Source of the DNA: Asparagopsis taxiformis
Lineage: Eukaryota > Rhodophyta > Florideophyceae > Bonnemaisoniales > Bonnemaisoniaceae
Reading direction: 5' to 3'
DNA length: 64,000 nt
NCBI GenBank assembly: GCA_030407315.1
Contig: JALQPE010000422.1
Coordinates: forward strand, 1-64,000
Shown: one piece after another, positions 54,431-63,133 of the stretch
How positions within the stretch are numbered: the stretch's first letter is position 1
Layout: each line of letters opens with the position of its first letter
Position numbers and translations under genes: made by a program
Notes under the pieces: generated by a model
The model's database searches: none
The model's input: only the letters and a program-made list of their open reading frames with translations
What the model was told of the DNA's origin: nothing

Positions 54431-55861
54431 GAGTATTTGTCTGGTGAAGTCGAATGACCAGCCCATGAAAGGCATTTTGTCAGTCACTACTGTATTCAGC
54501 GGGGAGGACTTGCCTGTTTTTCGAGGGAGTCCGTGCGCCTCGAATACCTCTGAGCACACGTGATTGAAGAGAATTGTTACGTCTGGATTCCAGTTGATAC
54601 ACACTGGGTTCACGTCATCGATGATGTGGAGCAACAGAACGTCTCCGGCTCTCACATGTTGTAGTCTATCGTTGCGATGCAACTGAACAAGTCTTGAATC
54701 GGATGGAAGCTGGCTTGCGACCGGTGCAGATCGCACTATGTCGAACGCACGCTTCATGCATCGAGCAGCAAGAGTGTGGGCGATATAGACTGCCCATTTG
54801 AATCCCATAGGCAGTGTCGCTTGTATTGGGCGAATCTTTTCAGAAGGTTGTATTGACCTGCCAAAACTGGCTTCGATTCCAGCGATAGTCCGTTCGCTCA
54901 GTGAACTCGCTGTCACTGGGGTCAGCGGCATGAGTTTTGCCAGCGCTTTTGGTAACCTAATGTTGTGAAACATGTTGCTTATGTCGAAGTAAAAACCTTC
55001 AAGCTTCGCTTCTTTCTCAATTCGTATAGTAGAGAACAAATCTGGTGTTGGCAGCTCAGTGTAAGGGGGGTCAGGAAGGATCATGTTCTGGAAACGTGGC
55101 CAGCTAATCATCCTGTCTTTCTTTTCGTCTTTGCGAACAGCGAAGGACGTCATAGTTAGTCGTTTGGCAAGTTTCGAGTATTCAATGGACTCCGTCTTCG
55201 GATCTGACCAGTCGACTACTCCTACGCGATAGGCTTTTTCCAGAATTCGCGGGTAGTGGCCCTTGAGCGAGTGTACTCGAGATCTTGGAGATTCTATCGA
55301 CGCATCCAACGCTTCCATCATCGGATCGTAGAAAAACTTTAGATGGGGATCTGAAAACTTCTGCTGTATTTCTTCCGGCATCATTTCAACCCATACAGGC
55401 TCTGATGTGACAGGTACTTCCGGGAGATCGATGCGGTTGGTATCAAGGAGGGTAAATTTTCCGCGCGAGTCGGCATTAGGGGAGGTGATTTCCTTTAGCT
55501 GCATCACCATGCTCCAGTCAGCATCTTCGCCAGGGCAAGAAGCAGGTGGTTGGATTGCTCGGGAGCTCAGGGTTAGACTATCGAAAACGTGCACACCGAC
55601 CTCGTCACGTAGGTCAGTTAGTCGTCTGATTATCGAGTTGGCAGCTCTCTGGGATACCTCTCTGCGTGAGACGTCAGTGGCAGTTAGCGATTTCTTTCCA
55701 TTGTACAAAAAGTCTAGTGCTTTCATTGCATGCATAGCGGTACCATCTGGCGGGGTAGAAGATAGGCGATATATTGGGAACGTCCGGATCCAGGAACCTT
55801 CCGTCATCGGTTCTGATGCCCCCCTCTGGTCTGAGGTCCTCTGCTGTCCTTTCCTCCCCAT
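54254..55861 (-). CDS. DIRS 2: reverse transcriptase
   Basis: RT blocks match DIRS 1: MTSFAVRKDEKKDRMISWPR, PYTELPTPDLFS, YFDISNMFHNIRLPK, PMGFKWAVYIAHT, LLLHIIDDVNPVC and FMGWSFDF. After the last block the ORF leaves the RNase H frame and the ~60 C-terminal residues are out of frame. The 5' part overlaps the gag frame by ~190 bp. An upstream domain, residues ~1-150, is shared in part with DIRS 1 but has no known name. Confidence 0.88.
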   Translation of the reverse strand: MGRKGQQRTSDQRGASEPMTEGSWIRTFPIYRLSSTPPDGTAMHAMKALDFLYNGKKSLTATDVSRREVSQRAANSIIRRLTDLRDEVGVHVFDSLTLSSRAIQPPASCPGEDADWSMVMQLKEITSPNADSRGKFTLLDTNRIDLPEVPVTSEPVWVEMMPEEIQQKFSDPHLKFFYDPMMEALDASIESPRSRVHSLKGHYPRILEKAYRVGVVDWSDPKTESIEYSKLAKRLTMTSFAVRKDEKKDRMISWPRFQNMILPDPPYTELPTPDLFSTIRIEKEAKLEGFYFDISNMFHNIRLPKALAKLMPLTPVTASSLSERTIAGIEASFGRSIQPSEKIRPIQATLPMGFKWAVYIAHTLAARCMKRAFDIVRSAPVASQLPSDSRLVQLHRNDRLQHVRAGDVLLLHIIDDVNPVCINWNPDVTILFNHVCSEVFEAHGLPRKTGKSSPLNTVVTDKMPFMGWSFDFTRQILRPLPKKCTPQLQTPGESWPARPYRQKHSNLLSVVSSGSPSAPDQYCHHFSTSSTSQRN

Positions 55862-57304
55862 TGCGTCGATTTATTCTTCTCCTTTGTCGTCCCTGAGGTA
55901 CGCTTGTCATTCTTGAGCCAGAATTCATCCGCAACATTGCCGCATTCGTTCGTGTTTCTGCTGCAATATGCTGTATTCTCGTATTTTCGAGTACTGGTAC
56001 GATCAGACCATCGTCGCGCTGGGATTCTAGCGCTGGTTTGTAGCCTTCCCATATGGTTGTTCGCGACAGGTGGGGATATTTGGCATGGGTTTCCTCTACC
56101 TTTAGAAGTGTGTAAAGGCGGCGGAGTACGACTTCCATCCATGGACAAGCCAATATCGCTGCTGAGGGTGAGGGGTACTGCATCAACGTGAGGTGGATCG
56201 CTCTGGCATGCGTCAATGCTTCGAGCTCGATTTGCTCTGGATGTTGTTGGTTTTGCCAATATGGACGAGAGCGCACGTATGTTTCCACCGTCTGTCCGTG
56301 CTTTATGAAATTGTACAGAATTGACGGGCCTAGAATTTCGGTGACAGCCAAGGACACCGGTGTTGTGCCATGCGTTGGATAAAATGGGATCTGAGACGGA
56401 AGCCGCACAGCGCTCTTCCGCCCCCCGTGAAAATCCATTCCTTCCAGTTGCTGAGCAGGGTCGCCGAGAGTGGAACCCCGCCAATGGAGGGCGTGCTTTC
56501 GTCGATTCGAATAGGGAGTGTGCCATTAGTATAGTTAGGAGCATAAGTCGGGTGTACCGAGGTCGGATTATTATTATCAAGCTTCGACTGCAGATTATCA
56601 CACTTTTCCTCCTGAAGTACTAATAAATCGTTGACTGCATTCACCTTCCAAGCGAGTGCGGTGGATAGGTTTGCCATTGCAGCGCGCTCGGAGTTACCCC
56701 CAGTGAGTATCGGAAGGTTGTCTCTAGCGTGCCGCGCCGAATGAATTAGGGATTCTAAATGTGCCGGGTTACTCTCCGAGAGGTTTTGGAGTTCAATTGG
56801 TGTCATCTCCATTATCTTTTCAAAATCTCTCTCGTGGTCTGCATCGGATCTCTGGCGATTAGTCCGCTGTCGAGATTCATCTCGGATTCTCAGTATCGAT
56901 TCAAGTGGATTGGATATGTTTAAGGGAAATTTCTGCTGTACCGAGGGCGGTACAGTGTGGTATAGACTAGTCAGCTGCTCACTTGTGAGGCTGAGAAAAT
57001 GTGATACGTCAGTTGTACTTATGGTCGAATAGTGTAGAGGTGGGTTAGATGTAGGAACTGGGGATGGATTCCCAGCGCTGTTTCCCCCGGTAGACGCTTC
57101 GCCGGGTCCTGCAGTTCCTGGATCCAAACGTTGCCTCGATGCAGGCCTTTCCACTCCCTCAGTAAACCTTGGGTATCTTCGAGCTGCTCCAGATCTTGCA
57201 GGGCCGGCTTGACCAGGCGTAGGTACCATTGCGTTAACTGCTGGGGGCGGAAATGATCGGAATAGTGTTCTTTCGCCGGCACTGAAAGTTGCTGCGCTTC
57301 TCAA
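55674..57304 (-). CDS. DIRS 2: gag-like protein in two frames
   Basis: The 57,304-56,330 frame (324 aa) has a Pro/Gly/Arg-rich start, then a helical middle (DHERDFEKIMEMTPIELQNL, LQEEKCDNLQSKLDNN). The 56,438-55,674 frame (254 aa) continues it (WKEWIFTGG passes to MDFHGGRKSAV in the shifted frame) with helical sequence and a basic end. No zinc knuckle is seen. Position ahead of RT is the main reason to call it gag. The frame change near 56,430 may be an indel. Confidence 0.6.
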
Positions 57305-57514
57305 GGCATATGGTATCGATCTGACGAGTAGAGCAAGCCTCGGATGGAGGATGGGGTAGTGCGTGAACCGCCGGCGCTGCTCGGTGGCCGAGCTATACAG
57401 CCGCTAGCATAGATCAATTTCTTGTCACATCCAATCTGTTCATGCGGAGCGCATACTGTACCGAAATACCATTCCATCCGCCAAATATTCGTTTCGAAGC
57501 TTGACGTTCTGAAG

Positions 57515-58732
57515 TTAAAATACTTTCTGCTTGAATATGTTGGAGAAGAATGCATTCGCAACATCCTCAGCAGTGTCAGTACCTCTTGACTTGATAAAAT
57601 GAACTCTTCTCCTCAACCGGTCTACCCAGGTAGTTATGGCATCATAACCGTCTTTTGTCTTGGGTAGACTTACGATAAAGTCGGTTGCTAGAGATCCCCA
57701 TCTTCTCTCAGGAATCTCTAGAGAAGTTGGATCAGTCAACTTCTTCTGATTAGAGTCTTTGTATTGCTGACACTTCATGCATCCCTCCACATACTTCCGG
57801 ACATCTCGGGCTTTGTGTCTCCAATGGAATTTTTCAAGTCTTGCTAGCGTCTTCAAGAACTTGAAATGACCGCTTATCCTAGAGTCATGTGCCATTTGCA
57901 AAATACTGGACACAGACCTTCTCGGTACACACAACTTTCCATTGTAAAATAGCCTCGCCCGTTCACGACAAAACAATGGTACGATCTTTTCCAATTTCCG
58001 TTTCTGAATCTCATCTTCAGGAAAATCTCCTTCCATGGCTCTTACCACTGGTCCGAAGAACTGGTGATCATCATATCGGGTTACAATGTCCTCAAAATTG
58101 ATTTCAGGTACTTCAATATTGCTAAATGAAGCATTTCGCCCAGTTATAACGTGAGGAGCCCTTGATAAAACATCGCCCAATACATGAATCTTTCCAGGTT
58201 TGAGGGTTATCGGGAATATACCAAAGTTACCTAGAGTTTCCAACCATCTCGCTTCTTTTCGACTCAACTTGGCTTTCGAAAAGAAACTCTTTAGCACTTG
58301 GTTGTCTGTGAATATTTCAAATTCAACTCCTTCGAGGTAACATCGAAATCTTTCCAAGAAACAAATCAAAGCCAAAAGTTCTCGATCATTCGCTGTATAA
58401 TCTGCCTCAGTGGATGATAACTTCTTTGAGTAGAAGGCAATAACACGATCCTTCCCATTCTCGTCCAGCTGAGTTAGAGTACCACCAACAGCGAGCTGAG
58501 ATGCATCAACATGACCTCGGAAGGCCTTTCTCCAATCAGGTGCAACTAATATTGGAGCCTGAATCATTGCATCTTTCAACTTTTGGAAAGCTTCATCACA
58601 GATTTCATCCCAGTGTCCAATAACCTTTTCTTTCTTCGTCAGATCCGTCAATGGAGCCGCAATCCCAGAGAATTTCGGAATGAACCTTCGGAAAAACTGT
58701 AAGAGACCAAGGAAACTTCTCAACTCTGTCAA
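57515..58732 (-). pseudogene. Gypsy B: RT end, RNase H and truncated integrase
   Basis: Starts in the RT connection (LRSFLGLLQFFRRFIPKFS), then RNase H with GHVDASQLAVGGTL, DRELLALICFLERF, FTDNQVLKSF and HVLGDVLSRAP. The integrase zinc module is HDSRISGHFKFLKT ... CMKCQQYK and the first core Asp lies in ATDFIVSLPKTKDGYD. The frame ends at KQKVF, where DIRS 2 begins, so the second Asp and Glu are missing. Confidence 0.88.
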
Positions 58733-59519
58733 TGATTTTGGTTTGGCCAGGTTTTAAGGACGTCAACCTTTTCAGGATTAACCCTGATGCCGTCTCTACC
58801 AACCAAAAATCCCAAGAAGTCGATCTCTGTCTGAAAGAATTCACATTTCTTTGGAGAAACGTACAATTCATTTCTTTTCAGACGCTCCAATACAGTTTCC
58901 AAATTCCGAAAATGTTCCTCTTCCGTTTGCTGAATACTAGTAAATCATCCATGTAAACAACCAAGAAAACATCAATGCAATCATAGAAAATCTGGTTCAT
59001 CAAGGTCTGAAACGTTGCAGGAGCGTTACACAAACCCATAGGCATGACAAGATATTCAAACTGCCCATATTTTGTATTAAACGCTGTTTTCTCGATGTCT
59101 TCCGGTTTCACCCTGATCTGATGGAACCCCGTCTTGAGGTCTAGTTTTGAAAAATATTTTGATCCCCCAAGGCGATCAAACATTTCATCAGATCTCGGTA
59201 TTGGAGCGTTATTCCTCTTCGTGATTCGATTCAAAGCTCGATAATCGACTACTCCACGAAGTTTGTCTTTCTCTTTGACAAATAACAGAGGAGCTCCATA
59301 AGGTGACTTACTTGATCTTATTTTTCCTTTCTTCAGCAGTTCCTCGACATATTCCTTAGCTGCTCTTAGTTCCGCGGGAGATAGCTGAAATAGAGGTCTC
59401 AGTGGAGGTTTAGCATCTTTCTGAACATCGATCGCGTGATCTACTGTTCGCTTGGGCGGAAGACCATCTGGAAGATCACTTCTGAACACTTCCTGGTACT
59501 TTTTCAGTAACTTCCCCAA
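58733..59519 (-). pseudogene. Gypsy B: reverse transcriptase
   Basis: Clear motifs: IRSSKSPYGAPLLFVKEKD, LRGVVDYRALNRITKRN, SKLDLKTGFHQIRV, EYLVMPMGLCNAPATFQ and VVYMDDLLVFS. The frame is lost near 58,935 just after MDD, and RT continues in another phase to 58,733. Upstream it is separated from the protease frame by a single in-frame TAG at 59,520-59,522; the listed start is TTG and not real. Confidence 0.88.
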
Positions 59520-59522
59520 CCT

Positions 59523-60293
59523 CTAACTGTGTTTGGAACCTTTCATTCCCTGAATATTTTCCTTTTCGAACACTTGATACACTTCAAAGTCATTACTGTT
59601 CTTCCTTTTCCGTAACATTTTTCTGAATTTTCTCACTCCAAGATTCGTCACATGAATCCTTGGATCATCAAGATCTTTACAGGCGTGAAGCAACTGATGG
59701 CCACATTTCACAATCCTTTTCTTGTAATCGATAACTGGATTGTGGGCGACATGCCATGGCATCCCCAAAAGAACATCATACCTACAATTGGCAACAACCC
59801 AATTTGATGTATAGGTATGTGAACCCATATTCAATGTTCCTTTGATGATTAATTCAGATGCTTCTTCAGTGGAACCTTTTCGAGAGTGTGAGACTTGTAT
59901 TTTCTCTTTCTGAATCATGAAATTTCCTCGAGATTTCTGCTTCCTCAGAAACTCGGCCCCTACTTCGTTGGTATTGCATCCATCATCTTTCAATACTTTG
60001 ACTGGTAATCCGTTCAACTTTCCATGGAAAACCAATAATGGATCTACTGGTATAGGGTCATCAGTAGTGATGCTTTCTTTCCCAACAATAGTATTTGATT
60101 CAGCTTCCAAGACTCTCGGCTCTACACGGCCCTTCTCCTGCCTTGGAACAGCCTTTCCTGGCTTTTCTGGTCTCTTAACTTGCGCATCAGCGCATCGAAC
60201 ATTCACATTCCTTTCAGGTCCATCCTGAGCGTATAACTTGTTTTTAGGAGGACCGACTAGTTTTCCTGTGGAAAGGAACTTTGTGCCCTCCAA
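59523..60293 (-). CDS. Gypsy B: aspartic protease region
   Basis: It overlaps the end of gag by 37 nt in the -1 frame. The probable active site is VLKDDGCNTNEVG, where DDG stands in place of the usual D(S/T)G; a hydrophobic YDVLLGMPWHVAHNP segment follows, matching the ILGMPW motif of Ty3-type proteases. The serine/threonine change may weaken catalysis. The frame stops at TAG 59,520-59,522, directly followed in frame by RT. Confidence 0.75.
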   Translation of the reverse strand: MEGTKFLSTGKLVGPPKNKLYAQDGPERNVNVRCADAQVKRPEKPGKAVPRQEKGRVEPRVLEAESNTIVGKESITTDDPIPVDPLLVFHGKLNGLPVKVLKDDGCNTNEVGAEFLRKQKSRGNFMIQKEKIQVSHSRKGSTEEASELIIKGTLNMGSHTYTSNWVVANCRYDVLLGMPWHVAHNPVIDYKKRIVKCGHQLLHACKDLDDPRIHVTNLGVRKFRKMLRKRKNSNDFEVYQVFEKENIQGMKGSKHS

Positions 60294-61024
60294 TGAACCT
60301 GAGTTTTGTTCGTGTTAAGCCTCTTCTTGACTTCCCCTTTGTGCCTATACGCTCTGCAACCGGGCTTGTGACATACAAAGCATAGGTTCTCACGAATATC
60401 CTTCCTCTTCTGGGCATTCATGGAATGGCTTTTCTCGAAGTTGCCGATTTCCATGGGAGCGTACCCGGAATAACTTGAAGGAACAACTTTCCCTGTGTAG
60501 AACCCAGCTCCGTAATAAGCACCATCAACGCTAAGAGCAATGTTTGCAGCGGAATCAAGGTCCGATGGATTGTTCTTGCGAACATCAAGAAGAATATGAG
60601 ACTTGAGACCTTCACAGAAACGAGCCAACTTCTCACCCTCACTCATATCCTGGATATTGATTACGATGTTCCTAAACTCGGAAAGATAGGCAGAAACGCT
60701 TGTTTTCTGTTTCAACTTGCTGAGCTTATCGCGAGCTCTAACAGCACTATCTTGAGGAACGAACTCTTGAATAACCAGGTTTGAAAAGGCCTCCCAAGAA
60801 TCAGGCATTTTCGCTCCGTTGACAACGGTAAACCACCAGTTGGCAGCCACCCCTGTCATGAACGTCGAAGCGAAATCAATAGCTTGTTTATCGGATATTT
60901 CTGCATCCGAGCCTACCTGAATGAGAGAAATGTACCTTCCAACAGAGTATAGCCACGTCCGAACAGTAAACGCATCACGCGTTCCATCGAATGTCGGGGG
61001 CTTATTGGGCTTCAATAACGACAT
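60257..61024 (-). CDS. Gypsy B: gag with zinc knuckle
   Basis: ATG at 61,024. Residues ~15-150 match the retrotransposon gag fold (FTVRTWLYSVGRYI, AANWWFTVV, FVPQDSAVRARDKLSKLKQ, SVSAYLSEFRNIV, FCEGLKSHILLDV). The knuckle CFVCHKPGCRAYRH is Cx2Cx4Cx4H, with the last His and Cys exchanged relative to CCHC. The ORF is complete at 255 aa and overlaps the protease frame. Confidence 0.85.
   Translation of the reverse strand: MSLLKPNKPPTFDGTRDAFTVRTWLYSVGRYISLIQVGSDAEISDKQAIDFASTFMTGVAANWWFTVVNGAKMPDSWEAFSNLVIQEFVPQDSAVRARDKLSKLKQKTSVSAYLSEFRNIVINIQDMSEGEKLARFCEGLKSHILLDVRKNNPSDLDSAANIALSVDGAYYGAGFYTGKVVPSSYSGYAPMEIGNFEKSHSMNAQKRKDIRENLCFVCHKPGCRAYRHKGEVKKRLNTNKTQVHWRAQSSFPQEN
60260..60266 (-). promoter_or_regulatory. 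Candidate -1 frameshift heptamer at gag stop
   Basis: On the minus strand the gag frame ends G GAA AAC TAG. A -1 slip on GGAAAAC leads directly into the protease frame (GKLVG). The heptamer is of the G-GAN-NNN class rather than the strict X-XXY-YYZ form, so this is tentative. Confidence 0.4.
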
Positions 61025-61209
61025 AATGACAGTGTTCTTTCCAAACTGAAAACCTTAAAAAAACTTCTTTCTTCTTCAACAACAAATTTCCAGTTTCCAA
61101 TTTTTGAAAGGATTCGTCCTTTGACGACGGGTCCTCTACCCGTGGAGAGAGGAATTTCAGCACTCTGATCACACCCACCCCAGGGAATGTGGTTCAACGA
61201 TCCGTTCGG

Positions 61210-61222
61210 GATATCCCCACCA
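61210..61222 (-). promoter_or_regulatory. Gypsy B primer-binding site
   Basis: TGGTGGGGATATC on the minus strand, just downstream of the LTR end (CGTAAAC), is complementary to a tRNA 3' end of the form GATATCCCCACCA. The tRNA identity was not determined. Confidence 0.6.
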
Positions 61223-62187
61223 GTTTACGATATAAACCCTTCGGTGTCCTTACCCTATAAGAAAGTTACTCGAGTCGACCGTACCCAACTTTCCTCGAGT
61301 TTTCCTATCTCCTCTCCACCCCTCTTAGTCCAAGTCCTTACCCCTATCAAGCCTGCGTTACCCATATCCGTGACCCTGTCGGTCCACCTAGCTAACAGCC
61401 AACAAGTGGAATAGGATTTATAGGGAATACAATTGGCGATAGCACAGGACTGGTCAGAGGATGGTCTTGAGAATCAAGAATCCCTCCAGGAAGCTAAACT
61501 TCCGATCTAGGTTCTGTAAGTGGGATGTCTGGCTCTCCAGCCCTCAGACACCACCTGGCCCTCCTGCCCTCAGGTACAACCCGGCTCTCCTGCCCTCAGG
61601 TTGACCACTTACAGTCCCTCCTGTAGGCCCTTAGTTACCTGACCTTCCTGCCCTCAGGTAACTTACCCTTGCTCAAGGGGTAGCAGACACTACAGTTCTT
61701 ACACCTGTCACTCCTGCCCTCAGGTGTTCAATAACTCCCAACGATGGCTTTTCAGCCAAGAGCTTGCAGTCGGCCGGCGTTTGCCGAACTGCTCACTCAG
61801 TGCGCCCGTAGAAAGCGATGCTACCAGTGAAACGAATGTGTATACGGGATAGCTGAGTGGTAGTTGTTTTCGTTGAATGATCGATGATGCCTCCGATCCC
61901 CCAAGACCGGAGTTGACCATGCCTTTTTATACCCACCATAGAATTTTAGTTCGATGTCGAACTAATTCTAGAAAATACTAATCAAATAAAATTATGTCAT
62001 CAAAATAAATCTAACATGATGCCATCATGACATCACTCGATGACATAGCCAACTAGATACTTCTAGGCGTAACAGCAAGTTACTTTCTAGCAGCCTATAG
62101 TATATGAGTACACTTAGTGTAACTTGTAGTGTCTAGAATACACTAGTTTATGCTGGCCATTGCTGGCATCAGCTTCAGTTCGTTACA
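61223..62187 (-). repeat. Gypsy B 5' LTR (~960 bp)
   Basis: It begins TGTAACG at 62,187 where copy 4 homology stops and ends close to 61,223-61,225 next to the PBS. A TATAAAAAGG box lies at 61,924-61,933 on the minus strand, so transcription is expected near 61,900 and the downstream part would be RNA leader. Confidence 0.7.
61514..61727. repeat. Array of five covarying hairpins with a constant 13-nt loop
   Basis: Stems: TGTCTG/CAGACA (61,526/61,545), ACCTG/CAGGT (61,553/61,571), CAACCCG/CAGGTTG with one mismatch (61,577/61,597), AGTTACCTG/CAGGTAACT (61,633/61,655) and ACACCTG/CAGGTGT (61,701/61,721). Every loop is 13 nt, ending CCCT and mostly TCCTGCCCT. A perfect 10-bp stem, CTGTAAGTGG/CCACTTACAG (61,514/61,605), encloses the first three, and CTGTAG/CTACAG (61,621/61,690) encloses the fourth. 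Confidence 0.9.
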
Positions 62188-62654
62188 AATACAGTCAACT
62201 TGGGGTGCCCACAATACGCAACCAGTCCTCCACCGTTACACACTGCAACTCGATCAACGTCGCGATCGGGTTTGAATTTGTTGATCACATCCCCTTTCCC
62301 TTCAGCGACATCTTCAACTTTTCTCACCTCAATCTCTCTCGATCTCCTGTTCAACAAAGCCATGAATGAGTCATCACACGATATCCCAAACGCTCTGATG
62401 TCACTGACGAACGAATCTTCGGCACCACGCAAGTTGGCACCTCCCCCACGTGTCGTGTCCCACACAAACACGATTCCATCGTTGTAGTCGCCCAAAAATA
62501 ACTGTGATTCATCTTTGTTCAGTACAATCGACCATGGCAGCATCATTCGAGAGTCGTCGAATCGGTGTATCATAGAAACGCCAGTCGAGGCACTTTTCAC
62601 GTCCCACACAATAAACACAATAACCTCCCTTGGCCCTGCGGAGTACAACAAATT

Positions 62655-63133
62655 TGTTAGACTATAAAGAATGTTGTGCATGCGCAGACACTAGAGTTGG
62701 CATGTCGCCTGGTTATATGGATATCCCAACGGAGCGGAGCCGATTGGCCAGGGAGGAGATGAGGGATATGATTATCCCAACACGCCCCCCCTCCCTGGGC
62801 AAGCGGTGAAGCGGTAGGAGGCGTAGTAGCCTGAGGTGAAGAGGAAAGGGAGATATTGTTATGTGATGGGATGTAGGCATGATTTTCAGCCTGTCTTGAA
62901 TAGATATGAGTCTTGTTGACTTGTCGTAGCGGGATTTGTCGTCGCTGTGAGGTGATTGGCGGTAGTTGCGTCGCCGTGTTGAATAAATTATGATGCAGCG
63001 GTGCTTGTGAGAATCGAACTCACGCAGTCCAGTTAACGATATCTGGGCCCATAACCTGTTAGACTATAAAGAATGTTGTGCCTGCGCAGACACTAGAGTT
63101 GGCATGTCGCCTGGTTATATGAATATCCCAACA
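62655..63133 (-). mobile_element. Miniature LTR retrotransposon (TRIM-like, 479 bp)
   Basis: LTRs at 63,057-63,133 (77 bp, PBS side) and 62,655-62,782 (128 bp, PPT side), target duplication AAATT at 62,650-62,654 and 63,134-63,138. The interior is 274 bp without coding capacity. PBS GGTTATGGGCCCAG next to the right LTR is the same type as in copia B and Drosophila copia; a purine tract GGGAGGGGGGGCG precedes the left LTR. It needs proteins from a copia element in trans. Confidence 0.93.
63001..63056 (-). promoter_or_regulatory. PBS and tRNA T-arm-like sequence in the miniature element
   Basis: After the PBS the minus strand contains GTGAGTTCGATTCTCAC, a 5-bp stem with the TTCGATT loop of a tRNA T arm and a good match to the pol III B box. 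No complementary acceptor or anticodon arm is present, so it is not a tRNA gene. Confidence 0.55.

Larger units (their letters stand above)
51564..57524 (-). mobile_element. DIRS-like retrotransposon 2
   Basis: Minus-strand gag, RT, RNase H and tyrosine recombinase. The right end is at about 57,524, where the integrase sequence of gypsy B (FSNIFKQ) is cut, so this element inserted into gypsy B. The left end is uncertain, between 51,564 and 52,100; the rest of the gypsy B integrase is not found there. No methyltransferase domain is seen. Confidence 0.85.
57524..62187 (-). mobile_element. Ty3/gypsy retrotransposon B, truncated by DIRS 2, inserted in NB-ARC family copy 4
   Basis: Minus strand: LTR (62,187 to ~61,223), PBS (61,222-61,210), gag, protease, RT, RNase H and the first part of integrase. 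Its LTR begins TGTAACG at 62,187, directly interrupting the copy 4 reading frame. The integrase is cut after its first catalytic Asp by DIRS 2 and the 3' LTR is absent from the window. It is a different lineage from gypsy A and C (no chromodomain seen, different gag and protease). Confidence 0.88.

Noticed and set aside
63001..63062. A tRNA gene on the minus strand
   Set aside because: Only a T-arm-like hairpin is present; acceptor and anticodon arms do not form, and the segment lies inside a miniature LTR element.
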